Below, in pieces: positions 51,002-59,523 of a stretch of 64,000 bases of DNA. Position 1 is the stretch's first letter; each line of letters begins with the position of its first letter. A program made the translations under genes and the position numbers. The stretch covers positions 1,346,365-1,410,364 of the forward strand of contig NZ_RJUU01000003.1 in the NCBI RefSeq assembly GCF_003751445.1, read 5' to 3'. This DNA comes from Streptomyces sp. 840.1 (lineage in GTDB: Bacteria; Actinomycetota; Actinomycetes; Streptomycetales; Streptomycetaceae). The notes under the pieces were generated by a model. It did not search any database. It saw only the letters and a program-made list of their open reading frames with translations, and was not told the origin of the DNA.

Positions 51002-52059
51002 CCGACCGGGTGGATGTGGTGGTGATCGGCGGCGGCCAGGCCGGGCTCGCCGCCGGTTACCACCTGCGCCGGCGCGGCCTCGGCTTCGTCGTCCTGGACG
51101 CAGGCCCGGCACCGGGCGGCTCGTGGCAGCACATGTGGGACTCGCTCCACCTGTTCTCCCCGGCCGATCATTCCTCGCTGCCCGGACGGCTCATGCCCAC
51201 CCGGCCCGGCCAGACCTACCCGGACGCCCGGCACGTGGTGGACTACCTGACCGACTACGAGAAGCGCTACGACCTGCCCGTCCAGCACGGCGCCCGCGTG
51301 CATTCCGTCCACCGCGAAGGCGACCGGCTGCTGACCGAATCCGACGCCGGCGCCTGGCGGACGCGGGCGGTCATCTCTGCGACGGGCACCTGGTCACGAC
51401 CCTTCTTCCCCGCCGTTCCCGGACGCACCACCTTCACCGGCCGCCAGCTCCACACGGTGAACTACCGCGCTCCGGCAGACTTCACCGATCAGCGCGTGAT
51501 CGTGGTGGGCGGCGGGAACTCCGGCGCACAGATCGCCGCCGACCTCACCCTCCACGGCCGCGCGCAGGTGACCTGGGCGACCCGGCGTCCCCCGCGGTTC
51601 CTGCCCGACGACATCGACGGCCGCGCCCTGTTCGGCATCGCCACCGCCCGCCGCCGCGCCCTCGACACCGGCCGGCCCGACACGGGCGGGGTGGCCTCCC
51701 TCGGCGACATCGTGGCCGTGCCCCCCGTCCGCGCCGCCCGCGACGCGGGACTCCTGCACACCACGCCGATGTTCACGCGGCTCACCGCCGACGGCGTGCG
51801 GTGGGCCGACGGCAGCCACAGCGGCGCCGACGCGATCATCTGGGCCACCGGCTTCCGCCCCGCACTCGCCCACCTCGCCCCGTTGAATTTGCGCGGCCCG
51901 CGCGGGCACATCCCCACCGACGGCACCCGCGCACTCGGCGAACCACGGCTGCACCTGCTCGGCTACGGCGACTGGACCGGCCCCGCCTCCGCCACCCTGA
52001 TCGGCGCCGGCCGCCCGGCCCGCGACGCCGCCGGGCAGATCACCGACCTGCTGCACTGA
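50998..52059 (+). CDS. arsO: ArsO-type flavin-dependent monooxygenase
   Basis: A 353-residue FAD/NADPH protein: GGGQAGLAAGYHLRRRG (FAD), GGSWQHMWDSLHLFSPADHSSLPG (typical ArsO stretch), GGGNSGAQIAADL (NADPH) and ATGFRPAL. Encoded in arsenic islands; thought to be an organoarsenical or arsenite-linked monooxygenase, exact activity uncertain. GTG start overlaps acr3. Confidence 0.86.
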   Translation: MTDRVDVVVIGGGQAGLAAGYHLRRRGLGFVVLDAGPAPGGSWQHMWDSLHLFSPADHSSLPGRLMPTRPGQTYPDARHVVDYLTDYEKRYDLPVQHGARVHSVHREGDRLLTESDAGAWRTRAVISATGTWSRPFFPAVPGRTTFTGRQLHTVNYRAPADFTDQRVIVVGGGNSGAQIAADLTLHGRAQVTWATRRPPRFLPDDIDGRALFGIATARRRALDTGRPDTGGVASLGDIVAVPPVRAARDAGLLHTTPMFTRLTADGVRWADGSHSGADAIIWATGFRPALAHLAPLNLRGPRGHIPTDGTRALGEPRLHLLGYGDWTGPASATLIGAGRPARDAAGQITDLLH

Positions 52060-52190
52060 CGCCCGTCCCGGCCGGGCAGCAACGCCGGTCTCCTCGGTCC
52101 ACCGCCCCGTACGGACGGTCTGCCGTGCCTCGGACGTAGGTGCCGAGTCCGCCGGGCGGCCCTGCCGGTCTCCGGCGGCTCGGCCGGCGC

Positions 52191-52565
52191 TCAGCTGCCG
52201 GCGGCGCGGAGGTCGAGCAGGGCGGACATGCCGGCCACGACGGACGGTGCGACTCGGTAGTAGACCCAGGTCCCGCGCCGCTCCGAGGTCAGCAGGCCCG
52301 CCTCGCGGAGCTTCTTCAGGTGGTGGGAGACGGTCGGCTGGGAGACGCCGACGTCCTGGATGTCACACACGCACGCCTCGCCGCCCGGGTGCGAGGCCAC
52401 CTTGGAGAACAGGCGCAGGCGCACCGGGTCGGAGAGCGCCTTGAACATCACGGCCATCTTCTCCGCGTCCCGCGGAGACAGCTCTCCGGCGGTGAGGGGC
52501 GGGCAGCACGGCACGACGGCCTCGGAATCCGGGACCGGCGGCTCGGCGACCTCAGAATTCGACAT
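52191..52565 (-). CDS. arsR: ArsR-family repressor (2)
   Basis: A 124-residue regulator of the classical As(III) type: C65-V-C67-D (ACVCDIQDV) in the DNA-binding helix, plus C20-C21 in the N-terminal tail, and VSQPTVSHHLKKLREAGLL. ATG 52565 is preferred; a start at 52607 would overlap its operator. It diverges from the Cys-tailed flavoprotein gene. Confidence 0.9.
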   Translation of the reverse strand: MSNSEVAEPPVPDSEAVVPCCPPLTAGELSPRDAEKMAVMFKALSDPVRLRLFSKVASHPGGEACVCDIQDVGVSQPTVSHHLKKLREAGLLTSERRGTWVYYRVAPSVVAGMSALLDLRAAGS

Positions 52566-52571
52566 GCTTCT

Positions 52572-52625
52572 ATATTGACGCTCATCGATTCCAGTGGCAA
52601 GCTCCAAATATAGACAGTGATCGAT
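52572..52625. promoter_or_regulatory. ArsR operator, 18-bp direct repeats
   Basis: Two copies of ATATWGAC-N2-T-N-ATCGAT stand in direct orientation at 52572-52589 and 52608-52625 (36-bp period), between arsR(2) and the flavoprotein gene. AT-rich ATCGAT-type sites are typical for ArsR repressors. Confidence 0.65.
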
Positions 52626-52669
52626 ACAGCGGCCGGACCTGCCGCCTTTCCACGGAGGGCATCACCGCC

Positions 52670-54067
52670 ATGACCACCACCGCGGACCTGCCGGTCGCCG
52701 TGATCGGAGCCGGCCCCACCGGCCTCGCCGCCGCCGCCCACCTCATCGAGCACGGCCTGGAACCCCTCGTCCTGGAAGCCGGGCCGACAGCCGCCACCGC
52801 CGTAGCGCAGTGGGCACACGTGCGCCTCTTCTCGACCTGGGGCGAAGTCGTCGACCCGGCAGCCGAGAAGCTCCTCGCGCCCACGGGATGGGCCCGCCCC
52901 GCCCCGGACTCCTGCCCCTCCGGCGGCGAGTGGGCGAAGCAGTACCTCCAGCCGCTCGCCGACGTCCTCGGAGACCGCGTACGCCTCGGCGCCCGGGTCA
53001 CCGGCGTCTCGCGCACCGGCCGCGACCGGATCGTGGACGCCGACCGCGACCAGCAGCCCTTCGTGGTGCACCTCACCCGCGCCGATGGCGGCGAAGAACG
53101 GATCTTCGCCCGCGCCGTCATCGACGCCTCCGGCACCTGGGCCACCCCGTCCCCCGCCGGGGGCAGCGGACTGCCCGCTCTCGGCGAGAAGGCGGCCGCC
53201 GACCGCATCACCTACCGTGTCCCCGACCTCAAGGACCCGGCCGTCCGCGCCCGGTACGCGAGCAAGCGCACCGCCGTCATCGGCTCCGGTGCCTCCGCCT
53301 TCACCGCCCTCGCCGACCTCGCCGATGTCGCCACGTCGGACACCGGCGCGGGCACGAAGAGCGTGTGGATCCTGCGACGGGGCATGTCCGGCTCCACCTT
53401 CGGCGGCGGCACCGCCGACCAGCTCCCCGCCCGGGGCGCCCTCGGCCTGGCCGCGAAGGCCTCCGTCGACGAAGGACACGCCCACGCGGTCACCGGCTTC
53501 CGCACGGAGGCGATCGAGCGCGACGCGGACGGGCGGCTCCTCCTGGTCGGCGAGGACGGGCGCCGCCTGGACCCGGTCGACGAAGTGATCGTGCTGACCG
53601 GCTTCCGCCCTGACCTCGGCTTCCTCGACGAACTCCGCCTCGGCCTCGACGAGCGCCTCCAGGCCCCGACCGCACTGGCCCCGCTGATCGATCCCAACCA
53701 GCACTCCTGCGGCACCGTCTACCCCCACGGCCACCGCGAGCTCTCCCACCCGGAAGCCGGGATCTACCTGGTCGGCATGAAGTCCTACGGCCGCGCCCCG
53801 ACCTTCCTCGCGATGACAGGCTACGAGCAGGTCCGCTCCGTTGCCGCCGCCCTCGCCGGAGACCGCGAAGCCGCCGACCGCGTCGAACTCACCCTCCCCG
53901 AGACCGGCGTCTGCGGAGGCTCCGGACTCTTCGACGACCCGGCCGCCGCACAGGGCGACACGGGAGGATGCTGTGCGACGCCGCAACCCGCCCTGATCCA
54001 GCTCGGCACCGGCGCACCGGAGACCGCCGGGGATGAAGCGCCAGTGGGCGGCTGCTGCAGCTCATAG
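52670..54067 (+). CDS. FAD-dependent oxidoreductase with Cys-rich tail, arsenic-linked
   Basis: A 465-residue flavoprotein: GAGPTGLAAAAHLIEHG (FAD site), GSGASAFTALADLAD (NAD(P)H site) and LTGFRPDLGFLDEL. The last 55 residues contain three Cys groups, C415 (GVCGG), C434-C435 (GGCCA) and C462-C463 (GGCCSS), that could bind arsenite or another thiophilic metal(loid), or relay electrons. It is divergent from an As(III)-type ArsR and so is probably metalloid-induced. The reaction is unknown. Confidence 0.85.
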   Translation: MTTTADLPVAVIGAGPTGLAAAAHLIEHGLEPLVLEAGPTAATAVAQWAHVRLFSTWGEVVDPAAEKLLAPTGWARPAPDSCPSGGEWAKQYLQPLADVLGDRVRLGARVTGVSRTGRDRIVDADRDQQPFVVHLTRADGGEERIFARAVIDASGTWATPSPAGGSGLPALGEKAAADRITYRVPDLKDPAVRARYASKRTAVIGSGASAFTALADLADVATSDTGAGTKSVWILRRGMSGSTFGGGTADQLPARGALGLAAKASVDEGHAHAVTGFRTEAIERDADGRLLLVGEDGRRLDPVDEVIVLTGFRPDLGFLDELRLGLDERLQAPTALAPLIDPNQHSCGTVYPHGHRELSHPEAGIYLVGMKSYGRAPTFLAMTGYEQVRSVAAALAGDREAADRVELTLPETGVCGGSGLFDDPAAAQGDTGGCCATPQPALIQLGTGAPETAGDEAPVGGCCSS

Positions 54068-54353
54068 CCAACCTCGACACCCCCGCACGCGGGGCCACAC
54101 CCGGGAGCGGACCGGTTGCGGCCCCGCGCCGCGATTCCGGCACTGTGCGCGACGCAGAACACCAGCTGGAACACCGTCCTGCAACGTGTTCACTGTTCCC
54201 GAATCTGCAGTTCACCACCGCGCCACGGTGGTCCCACGCCACCCTGTGCCCGCTGCACGACCCGGCCGCGTCGGAACTGGACGAAGACGAGACCGGCGCG
54301 GAATGAACCCGGCCCGTCGTCGCCTGCGGCCCGGTCAAGGCTCGCCCGGCTGG
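54068..54353. other. intergenic region, nothing identified
   Basis: Convergent gap between the flavoprotein gene and an SDR gene. No gene, repeat or clear terminator is seen. Confidence 0.4.
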
Positions 54354-55112
54354 TCACAGGAGGACGCCGCCGGAGACTTCGATGCGCTGAGCGGTCATCC
54401 AGCGCAGACCCTCGGAGGCCAGCGTGGCGATGGCGTCGCCGATCTCCTCCGGTTCGCCGACGCGGCCGAGTGCGCTCTGCCCGGCGAGTGCCTGGCGCAT
54501 CTCCGCGTCATCCCGCATGGCACCGCCGTTGAAGTCGGTGGCGGTCGGCCCCGGGGCAATGGAGTTGACCCGGATGCCCCGGGGGCCGAGTTCTGCGGCC
54601 AGAGTGCGGCTCAGGGCCTCGACCGCGGCCTTCGAGGCGGAGTAGACCGAGGTCGCGGGACTGGTGTGGCGAGTCAACGACGACGAGACGTTGATGACAC
54701 GGGCGCCCTGCGCCAGCAGCGGCACAAGCGACTGGATGAGGAAGAACGTGCCCCGCACGTTCGTGCCGAACACCGTGTCGAAGTCGTCGGCGGTGACAGC
54801 CTCCAGCGGGCCGAAGACACCCACCCCCGCGTTGTTGACCAGAATATCGAGCCGCGAAGCCCCCCAGCGCTCGAGCAGTCCGCTCAGCTCGGAAGTGAAG
54901 GCTCCGAAAGAGGAGACGTCGCTGATGTCGAGACGCACGACAGCGGCAGTCCCGCCCGCAGCTTGCACGTGCCGCGCCGTCTCATCAGCCCCGGCCGCAT
55001 CGCCGCGATGGGTGACCACGACCCGCACCCCGCGCGCCGCCAGGGCAAGAGCCGTACTCCGGCCCAGACCGCGGTTCGCGCCGGTCACCAAAGCGATCCT
55101 GTCGACTGTCAT
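54354..55112 (-). CDS. SDR-family oxidoreductase
   Basis: A 252-residue short-chain dehydrogenase: TGANRGLG (cofactor), NNAGVGV, VSSSLT with catalytic Ser, YSASK (Tyr/Lys), and a C-terminal IEVSGG as in FabG-like proteins. gggag 6 nt before ATG 55112 supports the start. It faces a TetR gene, with two matched palindromes between them. Confidence 0.92.
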   Translation of the reverse strand: MTVDRIALVTGANRGLGRSTALALAARGVRVVVTHRGDAAGADETARHVQAAGGTAAVVRLDISDVSSFGAFTSELSGLLERWGASRLDILVNNAGVGVFGPLEAVTADDFDTVFGTNVRGTFFLIQSLVPLLAQGARVINVSSSLTRHTSPATSVYSASKAAVEALSRTLAAELGPRGIRVNSIAPGPTATDFNGGAMRDDAEMRQALAGQSALGRVGEPEEIGDAIATLASEGLRWMTAQRIEVSGGVLL

Positions 55113-55164
55113 CACTTGCTCCCTCATGGCACGGCACCCCGGAGACGGCGGGCGCCGCAGTCAG

Positions 55165-55235
55165 AGGCGAGTCGCTCGACTCGCCTTCCGTCGCACCGTA
55201 GGCATGCAACAGAGGCGAGTCAAGTGACTCGCCTC
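55165..55235. promoter_or_regulatory. paired operators of the TetR regulator
   Basis: Palindromes aggcgagtc-gctc-gactcgcct (55165-55186) and gaggcgagtc-aagt-gactcgcctc (55212-55235, each half 10 nt) share GGCGAGTC-N4-GACTCGCC. Centres lie 48 bp apart. Confidence 0.8.
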
Positions 55236-55269
55236 GGAGCTAGGGCCTGTCCTGGGGCATACTGCACGC

Positions 55270-55905
55270 ATGGCAGCAGAGCTCTCCACACATCACCGCC
55301 GCCTCGCCCAGCAAAAGCGTGGGGCGATCATCTCCGCAGCCACGGACCTCTTCCTGAACCGCGGCTACGACGGCACTTCCCTCGCCCGCATCGCCGAAGC
55401 GGCGGCAGTCTCGAAGTCCACCCTGTTCAAGCAGTTCCCCACCAAGGCAGCCCTCTTCGAGGCCATCGTCACCGAGTCCTGGCAGCGCGACGCCGGCGGC
55501 ACTGTCGCACGGCCTCGGGCCGGAGACCTGCGTTCCGGCCTGACGTCCATCGGCCACCGTTACGCCGAGCTGATCGGCCGGCCCGGCATGACAGCCCTGT
55601 TCCGCATCGTCATCGCGGAGCTGCCCCGCTTCCCCGAACTGGGAGGGATGCAGTTCCAGCTCGGCAAGCTGCCCTACTTCACCTCGGTCCAGCACTACCT
55701 GGAGTCGGAGCACGAGGCCGGCAACGCCGACGTCCCGGACGCCGAGAGCGCCACCAACCAGTTCCTCGGGATGATCGCCAACTACGTCCTGTGGCCCCGC
55801 ATGCTGCTGACCGACTGGAACCCCGCAGCCCCTGACACCCGCTACGCCGTCGAGCAGGCCGTAGAGACCATGCTCGCCCGCTACACCTCCGATCGACCAG
55901 CCTGA
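55270..55905 (+). CDS. TetR-family repressor
   Basis: A 211-residue regulator with HTH at residues 15-62 (KRGAIISAATDLFLNRGYDGTSLARIAEAAAVSKSTLFKQFPTKAALF) and a TetR_C_7-like AefR-type ligand domain. The divergent SDR gene and the palindromes between them indicate its target. Confidence 0.9.
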   Translation: MAAELSTHHRRLAQQKRGAIISAATDLFLNRGYDGTSLARIAEAAAVSKSTLFKQFPTKAALFEAIVTESWQRDAGGTVARPRAGDLRSGLTSIGHRYAELIGRPGMTALFRIVIAELPRFPELGGMQFQLGKLPYFTSVQHYLESEHEAGNADVPDAESATNQFLGMIANYVLWPRMLLTDWNPAAPDTRYAVEQAVETMLARYTSDRPA

Positions 55906-55962
55906 TCCGAGGCCGGAATTCGTACGCCGGCACCGGGTTCTGAAGGGGCCTGCGGAGCTGCG

Positions 55963-56160
55963 GCCGTGCGGACCTCAACCGTCAATGGCGGCTGGGCCGT
56001 TGCCGAGCGGCCTCGGCCGATGCGGCTGCCTACGAGCGCGGGCGCCGCCCCAAGCAGCCCAGGCTCGCCCAGCGGCCCGCCTTGCGCGCCCCGGTGGAAG
56101 ACGACCTGGCTCTGCGCGGAGAACCGCCGGAACGCCGCGCATGCCGGCGGCCTGATCCGC
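55963..56160 (+). pseudogene. IS30-like transposase fragment
   Basis: A plus-strand frame around 56010-56110 reads AYERGRRPKQPRLAQRPALRAP and VEDDLALR, a typical IS30 transposase N-terminal segment (RRPK...L...LR..V...L..R). No start, catalytic domain or ends remain. The rest of 55906-56243 is featureless. Confidence 0.45.
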
Positions 56161-56243
56161 ACCGGCCCACGGCGGGTCGTGATCTGCCGTAGGACACCGC
56201 GCCCATGAGACGTCTCAACAGGTCACACGACCCCGGCCGCTCG

Positions 56244-57458
56244 TCACTTGGTGAAGACGAGACTGACGTTGTGTCCGCCGAAGCCGAACGAGTTGGCCAG
56301 CGCGGCGGACCACTCACCGGTGCGCGGCTCGCCGCGGACCACGTCCAGTTCGACGCGCGGGTCGAGTTCGTCGAGGTTGCGCGTGGCCGGCAGTGTGCCG
56401 TCCCTGAGCGCGAACAGGGCGGCCATGGCGCCCACCGCTCCGGACGCGCCGATCATGTGACCGGTCATCGACTTCGTCGCGGTCACCGCGGCGTGCCCGC
56501 CGATGGCCCGGCTGATCGCCTGGGCCTCCGCGAGGTCGCCGGACTCCGTCGAGGTGGCGTGGGCGTGCACGACTCCGATGTCCGCCGGGGCCAGGCCGGC
56601 GTCGCGCAGCGCCAGGTCGATGGCGAAGGCCTGGCCCTGCGCGTCGGACGCGGTGATGTGGTCCGCGCTCGAACTCACGGCGCTGCCGGCCAGCGTGCCG
56701 TAGGCGCGTGCTCCTCGGCCCCGGGCGAACTCGGCGCGTTCGAGCACCATCATCCCCGCGCCCTCTCCCATGACGAACCCGGACCGCTGGACGTCGAAGG
56801 GGCGGGACACGGCCTCCGGGTCCGACGACTGCGTCGACAGGGCCTTCATCTGCGCGAATGCCGCGATGACGAAGGGGTGCAGGCATGCCTCCACCCCTCC
56901 CGCGACGACCACGTCGACCCGTCCGCCGGCGATCAGGTCCTGACCCAGGGCGAGGGCCTCCGCCCCGGACGCACAGGCACTGACCGGAGTCCTGGCGCCG
57001 CCCTTCGCACCCAGGTCCATGCTCACCCAGGCCGCCGGCCCGTTGGGCATCAGCATGGGGACCGCGAACGGCGACAGCCGGCGCATCCCGGCGCGTTCGA
57101 AGATGTCGTCCTGCCCGAGCGTGCTGAGGATGCCACCGGTTCCCGTCCCGATGACGACGGCGATCCGTTCCGGCTCGACCTGCGGAGCACCCGCGTCCTG
57201 CCAGGCCTCACGCGCGGTCAGGACAGCGACCTGCTCGCCTCGGTCCAGCTTCCTGGCCTCGGTCCTCGGAAGCAGGGAGGCAGGGTCCACCGTCAGCCCG
57301 GCCGCAAGGTGCACGGGCAGGTCCGCAGCCCACTCCTCCGCCAGGAGACGCACCCCCGACTTGCCGTCCAGCAGCCCCGACCACGACGACGACGCGTCCG
57401 CTCCCAGGGGCGTCATCGCGCCGACGCCTGTCACCAGCACACGACTGTCACGGGTCAC
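56244..57458 (-). CDS. beta-ketoacyl-ACP synthase II-like enzyme
   Basis: A 404-residue thiolase-fold condensing enzyme with the full triad: C162 (VSACASGAEA), His in VHAHATSTESGD and His in KSMTGHMIGASG. It is like FabF or type II PKS KS-alpha-type enzymes. GTG 57458 is chosen because AAGGAGG lies 5 nt upstream; the frame extends 10 codons. No acyl carrier protein or other fatty acid gene is next to it, so its pathway is unclear. Confidence 0.9.
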   Translation of the reverse strand: MTRDSRVLVTGVGAMTPLGADASSSWSGLLDGKSGVRLLAEEWAADLPVHLAAGLTVDPASLLPRTEARKLDRGEQVAVLTAREAWQDAGAPQVEPERIAVVIGTGTGGILSTLGQDDIFERAGMRRLSPFAVPMLMPNGPAAWVSMDLGAKGGARTPVSACASGAEALALGQDLIAGGRVDVVVAGGVEACLHPFVIAAFAQMKALSTQSSDPEAVSRPFDVQRSGFVMGEGAGMMVLERAEFARGRGARAYGTLAGSAVSSSADHITASDAQGQAFAIDLALRDAGLAPADIGVVHAHATSTESGDLAEAQAISRAIGGHAAVTATKSMTGHMIGASGAVGAMAALFALRDGTLPATRNLDELDPRVELDVVRGEPRTGEWSAALANSFGFGGHNVSLVFTK

Positions 57459-57994
57459 ACGAGCCTCCTTGAATTGTCCGAACGTCACAGAGGGCCTGAC
57501 TTGCCCTCATGGGCATCATTCCAGCGTTCAGAAGGAGAATCAGGGGAGGAGCCGACCGATTCGATAGTGAGAATTTGTGCTACCTCAACAACCGGGGAGG
57601 TGGCTCACGGCCTTGCCAAGCAGTACGACCCACGCGGCAGCCGCGCACCCAGAGGCGGTTCCGGTCCCGGCCCGGGGCCGATCCGGGACCCCCGGTCCCG
57701 GTCCGGTCCCCGTCCGGTCCCGGCCCGGGGCCAGCCCGTTGCCGGCCCCGGCACACCCTGGGTGCGCTCCGCGCCAAATCGTGGCTGAATCCCGCCGGGA
57801 CCAGGGCAAACATCGCGCGGTCGCGATCATCGTATCGAGTTAATGTCAGCGGATTTGCTTGGTCCGGACGGCCGAGCGGCCATTACTGTTCCCCTGGATC
57901 TGGACGGATTCACCTTCGTATCCCCTGTTTTCGTCCGGTTGTTCGGTGTGTTCGCATATGCCCTCGACCGCCCTGACCAAGGAGAGCCTGCTCG
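57459..57994. other. divergent non-coding region with GC-rich repeats
   Basis: 536 nt between the ketosynthase and encapsulin genes. The centre (57655-57735) is low-complexity (ccggtcccgg variants), including a perfect 19-nt repeat listed separately. The encapsulin promoter is presumably within 57810-57960, which is more AT-rich. Confidence 0.5.
57661..57732. repeat. 19-nt direct repeat in low-complexity GC block
   Basis: ccggtcccggcccggggcc occurs at 57661-57679 and 57714-57732, 53 bp apart, with partial copies (cccggtccc, ggtcccgg) between. The block can form several alternative GC hairpins. Confidence 0.8.
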
Positions 57995-59407
57995 ATGACT
58001 GTTGACTCGAACGCGGAAACGCGGCTGGAACTGCCCAAGCAGTCCAGCCTGGGGACGGCGGCCGCCCGCAACCTCGCCACCACGACGAAGTCCGCCCCGC
58101 AGATGCAGGAGATCACCTCCCGCTGGCTGCTGCGGATGCTCCCGTGGGTGGAGACCAAGGGCGGTGCCTACCGGGTGAACCGCCGGCTCGCCTACACCGT
58201 CGGGGACGGCAAGGTGGAGTTCGTCCAGGACGGCGCCGACGTCCGGGTGATCCCGCAGGAACTGGGCGAACTGGCCCTGCTGCGCGGCTTCGACGACCTC
58301 GACGTGCTCACCGCCATCGCCGGCCGCTGCATCCAGCGCGACTTCCGGGCGGGCGAGACCCTGGTCGAGCGGGGAGCGGCGGCGGACCGGATCCACCTCA
58401 TCGCGCACGGCCGCATCGGGCAGACCTCCGTGGGCAATTACGGCGACGAGGTCGCCCTGGACGTACTCGCCGACGGCGACCGGTTCGGGGACAACGCGCT
58501 GCTGGACGAGGACGCCCGGTGGGAGCAGACCGCTGTCGCCGAGACCTCGGGCACGCTGCTCACCCTGTCCCGCGCCGACTTCGCGGCCGTCGTCGCCAAC
58601 GCGCCTGCCCTCCGGGCCCACGTCGAACAGTTCACCTCGCGCTCCCAGCAGCGGCAGAACCACCGCGGCGAGGCCGAGATCGCGATGTCGGCCGGCCACA
58701 CCGGAGAGCACGCGCTGCCCGGCGCCTTCGCCGACTACGAGCTGAATCCGCGCGAGTACGAACTCTCCGTCGCCCAGACCATCCTGCGGATCCACACGAG
58801 GGTCGCGGACCTCTACAACGGGCCGATGAACCAGACGGAGGAACAGCTCAGGCTCACCATCGAGGCGCTGCGCGAGCGGCAGGAGCACGAGCTGATCAAC
58901 AACCGGGAGTTCGGGCTGCTCCACAACGCCGACTTCAAGCAGCGCATCCAGCCGCACTCCGGCCCGCCGACCCCGGACGACCTGGACGAACTGCTCTGCC
59001 GCCGCCGGGGTTCCAAGTTCTTCCTCGCGCACCCCAAGACGATCGCGGCGATCGGGCGGGAGTTCAACTCACGCGGCCTCTACCCGGACCACGTGGACCT
59101 CGGCGGCCAGCAGGTCCCGGCCTGGCGCGGAGTTCCGATCCTCCCCTGCAACAAGATCCCCGTCACGCCGGAGCGGACCAGCTCGATCCTCGTCATGCGT
59201 ACCGGCGAGGAGAACCAGGGCGTCGTCGGTCTGCACCAGACGGGCCTGCCGGACGAGTACGAGCCGGGGCTCTCGGTCCGCTTCATGGGGCTCGACGAGA
59301 AGGCGATCACGTCCTACCTCGTCACGACCTACTACTCCGCGGCCATCCTCGTGCCGGACGCGGTCGGCGTGCTGGAGAACGTGCAGATCGCCCGCTGGCC
59401 CAAGTAG
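57995..59407 (+). CDS. family 2B encapsulin shell protein with cNMP-binding-like insert
   Basis: A 470-residue HK97-fold nanocompartment shell protein. Residues about 90-220 form a cyclic-nucleotide-binding-type jelly roll ([58 protein letters not shown]), characteristic of family 2B. The remainder ([57 protein letters not shown]) is the encapsulin fold. It stands directly before the 2-methylisoborneol synthase gene, its known cargo. Insert ligand is not established from sequence. Confidence 0.93.
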   Translation: MTVDSNAETRLELPKQSSLGTAAARNLATTTKSAPQMQEITSRWLLRMLPWVETKGGAYRVNRRLAYTVGDGKVEFVQDGADVRVIPQELGELALLRGFDDLDVLTAIAGRCIQRDFRAGETLVERGAAADRIHLIAHGRIGQTSVGNYGDEVALDVLADGDRFGDNALLDEDARWEQTAVAETSGTLLTLSRADFAAVVANAPALRAHVEQFTSRSQQRQNHRGEAEIAMSAGHTGEHALPGAFADYELNPREYELSVAQTILRIHTRVADLYNGPMNQTEEQLRLTIEALRERQEHELINNREFGLLHNADFKQRIQPHSGPPTPDDLDELLCRRRGSKFFLAHPKTIAAIGREFNSRGLYPDHVDLGGQQVPAWRGVPILPCNKIPVTPERTSSILVMRTGEENQGVVGLHQTGLPDEYEPGLSVRFMGLDEKAITSYLVTTYYSAAILVPDAVGVLENVQIARWPK

Positions 59408-59523
59408 CCGGCCCGGCCCGTACCGCGTGGCTCGACGCCCGGACTCGACGGACTGACCGCGCCCGCCCGGTGCCCCGCGCCCGGAGAACTCCGGACAACC
59501 GCCCACCCCTCAAGGAGTCATGG

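Noticed and set aside
52191..52607. Longer start of ArsR(2) at 52607
   Set aside because: It would place coding sequence over the first operator repeat and adds residues not typical for the family; ATG 52565 preferred.
57655..57735. CRISPR-like or satellite array
   Set aside because: Only two full repeats with irregular spacing and no cas genes; low-complexity GC DNA is enough to explain it.
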